From: Effrenium voratum
Lineage: Eukaryota; Sar; Dinophyceae; Suessiales; Symbiodiniaceae
Assembly (NCBI GenBank): GCA_963377175.1
Contig: CAUJNA010000530.1
Coordinates: 23,501-87,500, forward strand
Direction of reading: 5' to 3'
Length of the DNA: 64,000 nt
Shown here: positions 54,656-63,742 of the stretch, piece by piece
Layout of the letters: each line of letters starts with the position of its first letter
Position numbering within the stretch: position 1 is the first letter of the stretch
Program-made: the position numbers and the translations under genes
The notes under the pieces: generated by a model
Database searches by the model: none
What the model was told of the DNA's origin: nothing
What the model saw: the letters and a program-made list of their open reading frames with translations, nothing else

Positions 54656-55341
54656 GCAATCTCCCGCTTCTGCTCCATAATAGTTCCTTCAGCTTGTCTC
54701 ATCTGTTGCATTATAACATTCGACTCCATGTCTTTCTTTTCCCCGTACTGATATGCGTTCATTTCCACCTTGCGCATCTGTTGGGCTTCCTCCTCAAACT
54801 TGCGCCATGCCTCAGCCATGTGGTGTTGGTGGTGACTCACTAGATGTCCCGACTGCTTGCTGGCAATCTCGCATCGTCTTTCCAGCTCCTGGATCCGGAT
54901 AGTGCTCCCATAGTCTTCTTGATGAAGATTCGCCATCGCTGCCGACATTTCATCAAGTGTCTTTTGATATTCCCCGATCTCCATCTCCATCTTGTTCTTT
55001 TCCTTAATCGCGGCGCGAAACTCAGCACTGGTGGGTGATTTTGACCTCCCACCTTTTGATGTTGACCTCACGCCCTTCTGCGACGTCCGTGGTGTCGCAG
55101 GCGAAGATGACGATCTTCTCGGCGGGGATTCTCTTTGCTTCGACTCCTGATGAACATCGATCTGCTTCCATGATCTTGTGGGAGTGGATATGTCGCTGAA
55201 TAGCGCGGATCCTCCGCTCCCAGGTTCATCCTGTGAATCTGCGATCATATCCATCACCGCAGGAAGAGCCATCAATCCATTGGATCCCTCTGAGCTGCTG
55301 TTCCCAAAAGTTGCAGTACTTGGGCTCGCTGAAGATGCCAT
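54652..55341 (-). pseudogene. Gag N-terminal part, copy B
   Basis: Starts at the ATG equivalent to that of copy A (MASSASPSTATFGNSSS) and carries the coiled-coil N-terminus for 229 codons. It ends at a frameshift near 54655: copy A has CATCAATGCAATC where copy B has CATCACGCAATC, a one-base loss plus a substitution. Confidence 0.85.
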
Positions 55342-55423
55342 TGTACTGTGTAGGTTATTGTTCCTTTATTGTCCCTGTACCCGCAATAAACCAGCTGTCT
55401 CTCTGTCCAGTGTAGAGCTTGTC

Positions 55424-55439
55424 GATACGGCTGATAACC
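55424..55439 (-). promoter_or_regulatory. Primer-binding site of copy B
   Basis: GGTTATCAGCCGTATC in the sense strand, directly after the LTR; one base differs from copy A and the small element. Confidence 0.6.
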
Positions 55440-55789
55440 TGTCAAGAGACGGCAAGGTGACGTCCCGTGGGACGCTGTCCACCGAACCCTCCAGCTGTAA
55501 TACCAACCACGTAGAAAGGTGTATACGGTCAAACCGTTATAGCCGAACCCGTGTAAATGTTGTAAGGGAGAAGGAATAATAGTTACAACAGTGGTCCTGA
55601 CAAATGCAGCGCAGGCGAAGTGTTTTCCGCTCTCAATTGCCGATCACGTATGAACGCAGCTACACATAAGATCTTGAACCTCAATCGTGTCTTGAGCCAA
55701 ATGGCGATCAATGGAACCTGGTAAGCAACACAAACACGGACCTCAGAACTGCTTCCCAATTTGGGCACGGGGCCAGGAGGGTTTTAACA
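55440..55789 (-). repeat. 5' LTR of copy B (350 bp)
   Basis: TG...CA termini. Nearly identical to 41857-42206; the differences I see are GG/CA, C/A and T/C. The spliced-leader-like sequence lies at 55691-55710. Confidence 0.96.
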
Positions 55790-55794
55790 GTAAT

Positions 55795-57105
55795 ACTGCA
55801 AGGGTAATACTCAGCTCAGCTGATCCCAAATATTATATTGCAGCAGCGTGCTTTGTGGTTTAGCCCGCATCCCACTTTGTCCTTGCCGTCGCTCCGCCCA
55901 GGGAGTTGGCAAATGGCCTGCACCTGCAGCTCACGTCGACCGCCAGTCATCAAGGGGTTTCTTTGGACCTGTCAGGCCGCCTTTCAGCCTTTCAGGCTGT
56001 CATTGTGACCCTTAGAGCATGTGACACGAAGGCAGCTCCTTTCAACAGCATGTGCAGGAAGAACAGTAAGGGAGAAGCCTGCACTATTGCCCAACTCAAC
56101 CAGCGCCAAAGCACGCACCGCAATAAGGATGATTTGGAAAAAGGTCCTCTTGTGAGGCTCTGGTTCTGCTAAGCTTCAGCATTCGCACATGTCACAACAT
56201 GGCCGCACTCGGTGCCTCGGAGATGGACATGGTTATCTTCTCAGCATCCCTCGCTGCATCCTGCCGTTCGCGGTTGCTATTCCACGCCATCCCTCCAAAC
56301 CTTGATTTCCACAGCCTCTGCGGATGCTGTATGTTCATGTGACCACGAACTTGGTGTATGAGATGGCTTTGGTTCCAAGAAGCAAGGGGAAATTTCTGGG
56401 GCACACACACGACTAAACTTATCTGGGTGGCCAAGCCTGCAAATACTCCAAGCGCAGCATGTCCAAGGAGAAGAAGAAGAGCTCCCTGAACAGGGCAATG
56501 CGAGATGCAGATCGCGCTCTCAATGCAGGGAACAATGTCGTCAGACATGATTGACATAAAACTCCATAATATGCATTTGGTGATTCTTTGTCAACCGAGG
56601 GTTGTTGAGTCATACCGAGTCCCTCCCAAGCCAATCCAACCCTCTGTCGCTTCTCACGCTTGCCATTGCTGACGCTCCGCCTGGGCTTCGGGGGGCCCTC
56701 GTCGATCAAGGAGATGCCAGCGCGGCCGAGCTTGACGTTGAGCTCCAAGGACGCCTGGAACGCCTCCAAGTGGACTTTTCTGATAGGCTTGGATTGTTCG
56801 GCGTGTCGGATACCTAAGAGAGGATAGAGGATAACCCCCCCCTTAGTCCCCCCCCAGGACACGTCAATTACGCAGGGTTTTTCGGTCGCACACCCCCCAC
56901 CCTCCCCCTCCGACCGCGCGGCAATTTGATGACGTTCCACTAAACGTAGTCTTCGGGGAGCCGGTGTCGCAAAACAGGGGTCCCAGGCGCGATTCCCCCT
57001 GCCGGCTTTTTTGCTGGCTTGGGCTTCCTGCCTCCTGTTGCCGAAAATCTGGAAAACTCTGTGTTTTTGGACGTCCTCATTGCGAAAACGCAGGAAATAC
57101 TGGGG
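55795..57105. other. Intergenic, nothing recognised
   Basis: Unique-looking sequence between copy B and the TACA array. Open frames lack motifs. Confidence 0.5.
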
Positions 57106-57245
57106 AGCAAACATACATACATACATACATACATACATACATACATACAGACAGACAGACAGACATACATACATACATACATGAATTACATACATTACAT
57201 ACATACATACATACATACATACATGAATTACATACATTACATACA

Positions 57246-57276
<31 letters not shown>

Positions 57277-57556
57277 CATACATACATACATACATACATA
57301 CATACATACATACATACATACATACATACATACATACATACATACATACATACATACATACATACATACATACATACATACATACATACATACATACATA
57401 CATACATACATACATACATACATACATACATACATACATACATACATACATACATACATACATACATACATACATACATACATACATACATACATACACA
57501 TACATACATACATACATACATACATACATACATACATACATACATACATACATACA

Positions 57557-57587
<31 letters not shown>

Positions 57588-57657
57588 CATACATACATAC
57601 ATACATACATACATACATACATACATACATACATACATACATACATACATACATACA

Positions 57658-57688
<31 letters not shown>

Positions 57689-57770
57689 CATACATACATA
57701 CATACATACATACATACATACATACATACATACATACATACATACATACATACATACATACATACATACA

Positions 57771-57801
<31 letters not shown>

Positions 57802-57839
57802 CATACATACATACATACATACATACATACATACATACA

Positions 57840-57870
<31 letters not shown>

Positions 57871-58173
57871 CATACATACATACATACATACATACATACA
57901 TACATACATACATACACATACATACATACATACATACATACATACATACATACATACATACATACACATACATACATACATACATACATACATACATACA
58001 TACATACATACATACATACATACATACATACATACATTTTGCATACATACATTACATTACATTACATTACATTACATTACATTACATTACATTACATTAC
58101 ATTACATTACATAATACATACATACATTTACATTACATTACATTACATTACATTACTTACATTACATTACATT
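57106..58173. repeat. TACA array passing into ATTAC pentamers
   Basis: About 930 bp of TACA units with interruptions (five CAGA units near 57147-57165, single ATTACATAC variants at 57188, 57235, 57556, 57657, 57770, 57840). It then becomes ATTAC pentamers from about 58047. The Tyr-Ile-His-Thr and Met-Tyr-Val-Cys frames are artefacts. Confidence 0.97.
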
Positions 58174-58324
58174 GATTCCCACTTCCCAATGCCAGCGCCT
58201 CGCATTTGTGCACGATGCTCAAAGCTCGATAATGAAAAGACACACAGGAATGTGGCATGAGAACCTGCAGGATCTCAGAGAGGCCAAGGAGTTTTCAAGG
58301 CCAAAATCCAAAGTTCAGCATCCC
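58174..58324. repeat. 151-bp direct repeat, left copy
   Basis: Identical to 58439-58589 by my reading; the offset is 265 bp, with 114 unrelated bases between. The identity suggests a recent duplication. Confidence 0.95.
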
Positions 58325-58438
58325 CACTTAGTGGCGAAGCTGGAGGCTGGGGTGGGCGGAGGCCCGCTTGACATCTTGAGAGATACATATTGGCGGCATT
58401 TCTCATGCTCGCATCATTCAAGTGCAAGCACAAATCAT

Positions 58439-58589
58439 GATTCCCACTTCCCAATGCCAGCGCCTCGCATTTGTGCACGATGCTCAAAGCTCGATAATGA
58501 AAAGACACACAGGAATGTGGCATGAGAACCTGCAGGATCTCAGAGAGGCCAAGGAGTTTTCAAGGCCAAAATCCAAAGTTCAGCATCCC
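58439..58589. repeat. 151-bp direct repeat, right copy
   Basis: Right copy; it touches the decayed end of the tyrosine-recombinase element and may mark its 3' boundary. Confidence 0.95.
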
Positions 58590-59146
58590 AAATCCAGACA
58601 CAGCGTCTGTTCTGCTAAGGCTTGTGCAATTGCACGGCAGAGGGGTAGCGGGTAGGGCTGGGCACGCGAAGTAAAGAACTGACCGCGGGCATCTGCGCCT
58701 TGCAAAAGCAAATGTTTGCGCCCTGTTGCAGAGCACCTGCCAGCTTCGAGACTGCATGTCTTGAGAACTGGTTGCAGCCATTCGCACGGAAAAGCAAGTA
58801 AACCAGTGGAGCGTCTCCAAGGCATGCGGTACTGGCAAAAGTCGCATCGCAACAGGTTGGCAAATGGTTGCGCAGCCCGAAGGTCATTCGACATCCACAC
58901 TAGTGACGACCATGGGTTCTCAAGCACCCATGCGACGCCATGCAAGTGGCAAAACTTGCCAACCTGCGCTGCGAATTGAAGCAGAGTAATCCGCAGATGC
59001 CAGAGCCACTGTCTCGCAAAGGCATCGGCCGCAAAAAAACACATCCAGGCCCGAAGCGGATGTCGTAGGACAGGACAGCAAATCCAGCATCGCAGCAAGC
59101 CCGAGAGAGGTGTCCAGAGCCAGAGAAAAGTTCGATGACCCACTTG
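58580..59146 (-). pseudogene. Methyltransferase-like segment of the DIRS-like element
   Basis: Directly after the recombinase, one frame reads KWVIELFSGSGHLSRACCDA, then FAVLSYDIRFGPGC, a Rossmann-type S-adenosylmethionine-binding start. After a frame change: VAWVLENPWSSLVW, CDFCQYRMPWRRSTGLL and SRAQPYPLPLCRAIAQAL. This matches the order of C5-cytosine-methyltransferase-like domains in dinoflagellate retroelements. The middle part that should hold the Pro-Cys motif is deleted. Decayed, not functional. Confidence 0.6.
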
Positions 59147-59182
59147 AAGGCGCCCTGTTTCACGTTCGGAAGAACCTTGACA

Positions 59183-60082
59183 TCAGGTGGCCAATCTGCT
59201 GCTCTGCGCGCAGAGCCTGGTGTTGGACCTCCTCCGGCAGCTGCTGAAACTCCTGCCCAAGCTTGCTGTGCCCGGAGTTTGACCTCCAGCGAGGTCCTCA
59301 GATGGGCCCGAGTGGCGGAGCTGATAAAGAACCGCAAAGTTCTTGGTCTGCCCTACTGCCTTCAAGGCCTCCTCCCAGTGCGACCTCAGGTTTGCGTACT
59401 TCACGCTGAAGAGCTGGCCCCTTCCCCTTGCCTTGGCCAAGCGGCCGAGCATGGGCCCCAGCTGCGGCAGCGTAAGAGAGTCCAGCAAAATGGCTTCGTC
59501 CGACATCCCCGTCTTGCTCGACTCCAATCTCTCCGCTGGGTGAAGGTTGATGGCGAAGGACCGCACGGTCTTGGTGGGCCGCACCACATCCTGCGCCTGT
59601 ATGCTGAGCGCCTCCCCCGGTCTCAGGTACGCGCTGAACATCAGCAGGACTAAAAGGGCCGACTCGCGCAGGCCCTTCTGAATCATTTGCGTGGCTAGCA
59701 AGGTGATCAAAGCAAATGGGATCGGCGGCCGCGCGGCCCCCGGATCTAAATTGGCCCAGCCCTTCAAGCATCTGCGCGATCTGGGCAGAAGACTCTTGTG
59801 GGAACAATCTGGCCGGGCATCCAACACGGCAGCAAAACTCTTGCTTCCTTCTGAAATGTCGCCTCCTTCCAGAAAAATGGAGTTGAGATATGCGCTCAAG
59901 GACTCGTCCAACTTCTCCGGCCGTCTTGTTGACAGCTTCTCCTTTTTGACAAAACTCATGAACTTGGACATCCGCTTCTGGTAGTCCAGGGCAACCTCGT
60001 GGGACACTGCCACTTGCTCCAGAAATGTCTGACCAGGAAAACGAGGTTGGGAAGCATTTGTGTGCAGCGCCTGCCTCTTCAC
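59183..60082 (-). pseudogene. Tyrosine recombinase of the DIRS-like element, catalytic tyrosine lost
   Basis: 299 codons. It has a SAM-like N-terminal part, then MFSAYLRPGEALSIQAQDVV with the first catalytic Arg (R154), SSKTG with the Lys (K190), and LYQLRHSGPSEDL with R256 (a Tyr replaces the usual His of H-x-x-R). After SEDL the frame breaks: LRTSLEVKLR lies in one frame and HSKLGQEFQQLPEEVQHQAL in another. The stretch that should contain the HW and catalytic Tyr motif between them is missing. The protein is therefore almost certainly inactive. The GTG start is formal; a real start may lie upstream by frameshifting. Confidence 0.75.
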
Positions 60083-62544
60083 AGACTTCTCGTCCTTGGA
60101 GCCTGCTTGTAGACTCTTGCGTATTGTAGGGTTTGTTGCCTTTCAAGGTGTTTGCCGTGGTTGGCGCCCTGGGGCTTGCCTTGAGGAAACTGCATTCCAG
60201 ATTGGCCAGCTCCGGCTCGCCAGCTGGACACTTTCTCTTTTTGGAAAACACGGAGTGGTTCCCATCTGCGCGAAGCATGATCAGCGGGATTCCTCTCGCT
60301 TGGAACCCAGCGGTGATAGAAGGCAGAATTGGTCGCAATGGCGAGGGCGCACAGGCGTCTGCAAGCAACTAACATTGCGAATGAGCCTGAGCGCCCCTTC
60401 TCTGCACATAGCACATTGGCAAGGTTGTCGTTCAAATGAAGATGACGCTTGCCAAAATTGCGAAGAGCCCTGCTTTTATGCCTGAAAGCAGCAACAACCC
60501 CTCTAGCTTCCAAGACAGTGATTGGTTCTTCAATCACCATCCTGGTTGCAAAGTTCGTTGCCCATTCTTCTGGCAGCATGAAAGTGGCAGGAATCTCAGC
60601 AAAATCAATGTTGATGGCAAAAGGGTCCACAGGAAGACAACCAATAGGCTTAACTGAAGCAATGTCCGAGAAGGGGTCAATCTGCTCGAGTCTGTCACCA
60701 AGCGCCTTTTCACGGGGCGCGACAAAATCGCGCGCCTTGAAACGCCAGCTCTCCTTCTGCCTGGCGATCCCTGCAACTTCGGTCACCTGAGCCTCCCTTG
60801 TACAAACAGCAACCCCGCTAAGTGAAGCATCGGAAGCAGTGACCTGATCTGACCAGGGCCTACGAAGGTTCGCGTGGCATATTGTCAAAAGCTTGGCAAC
60901 CCACGCGGCCTCACGGGCAGCGGATCTCCACAACCTCTGCTTCTGCTTGTATGAATGCTGCACAAAGTCGTACAAGTTCCTCATGCATGACAACAGTTCG
61001 CGCCTGAGCATCATGAAATGTACCGCGTGACCCAATAATTTCTCAAATGCTTTGCCGCTGATTCTAGGCCGTCTCTGCAGCCATCTGAAAGCAGCCGCAA
61101 CAAGCCCAACTTTTTGAGGAATGGGGGTCACTACGCCGCAAACTCCGTCAAGCCTGAAGCCTAGAGAGTCTGCTGAGGTGCAGGCGTCAGTCTCCTCGTG
61201 GACCCCGAACCCCAAAGCGCGCAGCCTCTGAACTGCGCCGTCTTTGGCGGCCTGCACCTGGCTGGGGCATGTGCCAGCCACGTTCAAGTTGTCAGCGTAA
61301 GCGATCAAAAGAGGAATACCCCCGGCTAGCGATGGAGACGGCTGATCAGCCACCAATAACCGGTCTTGGGAGAGCCCAGATCCAATCAGAGCTTGCACTT
61401 GATGAACCCGCTGCGCCCAATACATAGCCCAATTCCATCCCATAGGAACAACCCTGAAGCACGGGAAAACCAGGCCTTCCTTGGAAAAACCATCCCAAAG
61501 CATAGGCCCAACCGACCAGTCACTCATGGCCTGCGCAGGGATGGCCGGCAGACAAAAGAAATCCTGAAGCTCAAGTGGAAGGCTGAGCGAATAGAAGTAA
61601 TCCTTGATGTCAGATTGGGCCACATGAAGGTGTTCACCATGTGGAATCTCAACTTGGGACCACGAGGAACCAGCTGCAAGCAACATCGGAGGGGGCTCCC
61701 GAAATCTCTCGTTGATGGCTCGACAGTCAAGCACCAGGCGTAAGCGCCCATTCTTCTTTGCCACGCAAAAAGGGGTCATCATGTCTTTTGGCCGTGCAGT
61801 GAACCGAAGCATGCCTCCCTGATACAAACGATGCACAAACTGGACATACTTGGAGGGGTCGCCCTTCAGCACACCGTCCATGTAAGGAGAGATCAATGCC
61901 CCAGATTCAACCTTTGCTCCCCACTCATCCTCTGAAGTCATCATGTTCCCCACGCGGTCCTCCAGAATTTCTCGAGCAAAGTCATCCACCAGATCCCGCA
62001 GATGAGGAGGATCAGCCCCCACCTGAGGCAGAGAAACTAGGTCAGGTTGGTAAGGACGCACTGTTGTCGAAGCCTCCTCATTGTATGAGAGGCAGGATTG
62101 CAGAAGCGTTCTAGTCGCTTCACGCTCACTATACCAAGGGATGTTTTGAGCCACGGTCTTCACCTGCCTGAGAACCTCCGTCTGGGCAGCTCTCTGCGCA
62201 CTGGTCAGTTCAACAGGAAGCCGTGAATTCACTGGGGCCGGGGCAAACATTTCATTGAGGGATCCGATGATCTCGTTCGCAGACTTTGCCTGACGATTGA
62301 ACTTGGCAACCCTCCTGCGCTGGGACTGGCTGGAACCAACATCGCAGAGAGGACGTTCGGAGATCAGCGGCACTGGAAAAAGGTCTCTATGCCTGTCAGC
62401 GCCATCAAGTGTAAAAAATGAAGATGCAGCCGCTTGGCCCGAATTCATTTGGGTGGCCTGCCAGACACTGGTGTCCACCACAGGGGGCTTGCTCATGCAC
62501 TGGGCATCCCCGCCCCCGCGGGATGCCCACCGCCAACCACTCAT
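60079..62544 (-). CDS. Reverse transcriptase-RNase H of the DIRS-like element
   Basis: 821 codons from an ATG that overlaps the Gag stop (ATGA). RT: MMTPFCVAKKNGRLRLVLDC, AQSDIKDYFYSLSLP (D312), CFRVVPMGWNWAMYWAQ, and IAYADNLNVAG, so the active site is Y416-A-D-N419 rather than YxDD. RNase H follows with D572 (ASDASLSGVAV), E679 (VLEARGVV), D706 (HLNDNLANV) and D755 (RWVPSERNPADHASR), the arrangement seen in DIRS and related elements. No internal stop. The end overlaps the recombinase ORF as GTGA. The enzyme would copy the element RNA; whether N419 still allows activity is unknown. Confidence 0.88.
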   Translation of the reverse strand: MSGWRWASRGGGDAQCMSKPPVVDTSVWQATQMNSGQAAASSFFTLDGADRHRDLFPVPLISERPLCDVGSSQSQRRRVAKFNRQAKSANEIIGSLNEMFAPAPVNSRLPVELTSAQRAAQTEVLRQVKTVAQNIPWYSEREATRTLLQSCLSYNEEASTTVRPYQPDLVSLPQVGADPPHLRDLVDDFAREILEDRVGNMMTSEDEWGAKVESGALISPYMDGVLKGDPSKYVQFVHRLYQGGMLRFTARPKDMMTPFCVAKKNGRLRLVLDCRAINERFREPPPMLLAAGSSWSQVEIPHGEHLHVAQSDIKDYFYSLSLPLELQDFFCLPAIPAQAMSDWSVGPMLWDGFSKEGLVFPCFRVVPMGWNWAMYWAQRVHQVQALIGSGLSQDRLLVADQPSPSLAGGIPLLIAYADNLNVAGTCPSQVQAAKDGAVQRLRALGFGVHEETDACTSADSLGFRLDGVCGVVTPIPQKVGLVAAAFRWLQRRPRISGKAFEKLLGHAVHFMMLRRELLSCMRNLYDFVQHSYKQKQRLWRSAAREAAWVAKLLTICHANLRRPWSDQVTASDASLSGVAVCTREAQVTEVAGIARQKESWRFKARDFVAPREKALGDRLEQIDPFSDIASVKPIGCLPVDPFAINIDFAEIPATFMLPEEWATNFATRMVIEEPITVLEARGVVAAFRHKSRALRNFGKRHLHLNDNLANVLCAEKGRSGSFAMLVACRRLCALAIATNSAFYHRWVPSERNPADHASRRWEPLRVFQKEKVSSWRAGAGQSGMQFPQGKPQGANHGKHLERQQTLQYARVYKQAPRTRSL

Positions 62545-63742
62545 GGCTCCCCGCCGCCGGCCCCCTCTGCTCCTTTCTTTCTGTTGGAGCCTTTGGGAGC
62601 GCGGCGGCGGAGGTCGGCTTCCTCTCTGGCCTTGCGGGCCTCTTTGGCAATGGCCGCCTCGTTCTTGAGTTCGTTGGCCACGTGGGCGGCCAGCGCCGCA
62701 TCGACACCCTGACCCGCCCGACGGTATCTCCAGCCCATCATGATATCTGCTGAAGAGTAATCCGGCGCAGAAGGGGACACTCTGTGCGCCTCCCTACTCA
62801 CCTGCGTCCGTCTCACCAGCAACTCTGCCGACTGAAGGCAAGGGGCGTTGAGTTGGTCAACCGTCAGCATTGACTCCAGGATGCGCGAAAGGCATTCGTG
62901 CTCAAAAACCGATCGGTCTCCCCGTGTCAGATCTGCCGTGCGAACCCAGTACTCGTGGAAGGTAGTTGGGGTGAGATTTTGGTCGCGGAGCAGCTTTATG
63001 ATGTTCATCAGAGTTGGAGGCCCCTGCAGTTGCAAGCCCCCACCCTGCGGCACCACATCCTGCAGCATGGAGACTGTCAAGTTGAACTCACGCCGTCTGA
63101 CACCCTGGGCATCGAACTGAACCGGCAGGATGCGAATGTCGTCCAGCCGATTAGCCGCTGCCTCCTCCGCGAACACCTTCTTCGCGGCGATGTAGTCCGC
63201 GCCGGAAGGCACCAAAGCTCGCACACCAGCCTGCACATGGCCTGGCGGGAGAGGGGCCGGATCAACCGCAAGGACATCCCCACGCTTGATTTGACCACCA
63301 TCCTCCAGAGCAACCCAGGTGTTGGGCACGGCCTGGGCTCCTGGCCCAACTTGCGGAGCCGGGGGAGCAGGGAGGCCTTGCGGCACTCCTGCTACCACGG
63401 CTCCATGAGGAGGGGCAGGAGGCAAAGCTCTGCGTGGACGGGACGAGCTCCAACTGCCATAGCATCGGCCTGAACCCGCAGCCCTGCCAAAGTGGCCGGC
63501 AAGATGGGGGCGAAGCCAGAAACAGAGCCAGGCGCAATGTCGCCCGGAATGGCGCCTCCCGGCCCCAAAAACCGAAAATCCACAACATCTCCGTTGCTGA
63601 TGGACATCTCTTCTTCATATAGGTCCAGGTCAGGTGTAAGGATTATCCATGAGCTTCCCGCTACGCAGGTCATCAACAAGCGAGTGTGCCAACATATTGG
63701 CACCTCGCCGTAGTTGAGCAAAGCAAGGTCCCCAGGATTCAT
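62541..63742 (-). pseudogene. Gag-like ORF of the DIRS-like element (one frameshift)
   Basis: Begins at ATG 63742 (MNPGDLALLNYGEVPICWHT, then ILTPDLDLYEEEMSISNGD) and runs to about 63400. It then continues one frame over as the 294-codon stretch 63425-62541, ending in ADLRRRAPKGSNRKKGAEG. The second part has MLTVDQLNAPCLQSAELLVR, then APDYSSADIMMGWRYRR and VANELKNEAAIAKEARKARE, a Lys/Arg-rich tail. I recognise this protein type only as the ORF preceding RT in dinoflagellate DIRS-like elements. A single indel near 63400 seems to split one original ORF. Its stop TGA overlaps the RT start as ATGA. Confidence 0.65.

Larger units (their letters stand above)
41857..55789 (-). mobile_element. Giant copia-type element, copy B (complete ends, internally deleted)
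   Basis: 13.9 kb bounded by two 350-bp LTRs and flanked by GTAAT at 41852-41856 and 55790-55794, a 5-bp target duplication. The LTRs differ at 4 of 350 positions by my count. Relative to copy A it lacks about 4 kb (copy A about 8060-12050: nucleocapsid, protease, integrase). It also has a frameshift in Gag, a nonsense codon in RT, a 2-bp deletion after RNase H, and several lesions at 48.7-48.98 kb. It retains the 3' part missing from copy A. Confidence 0.95.
58580..63742 (-). mobile_element. DIRS-like tyrosine-recombinase retroelement, degenerate
   Basis: Order on the minus strand: Gag-like ORF, RT/RNase H ORF, tyrosine recombinase, methyltransferase-like segment. Elements of this type integrate with a tyrosine recombinase rather than a DDE integrase and leave no target duplication. 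I could not find the terminal repeats; the right end may lie beyond 64000. Gag and RT are nearly intact, while the recombinase and methyltransferase parts are damaged. Confidence 0.8.

Noticed and set aside
56419..58260. Long frames of Met-Tyr-Val-Cys or Tyr-Ile-His-Thr repeats
   Set aside because: Translation of the TACA array; flanking residues show no family.
58174..58589. CRISPR-like array
   Set aside because: Only two 151-bp copies, no short spaced repeats, no cas genes, and a eukaryotic context.
59298..60368. 356-codon minus-strand frame over the recombinase
   Set aside because: Composition is Gly/Arg/Ala shadow-like; the catalytic recombinase motifs lie in the other frame.
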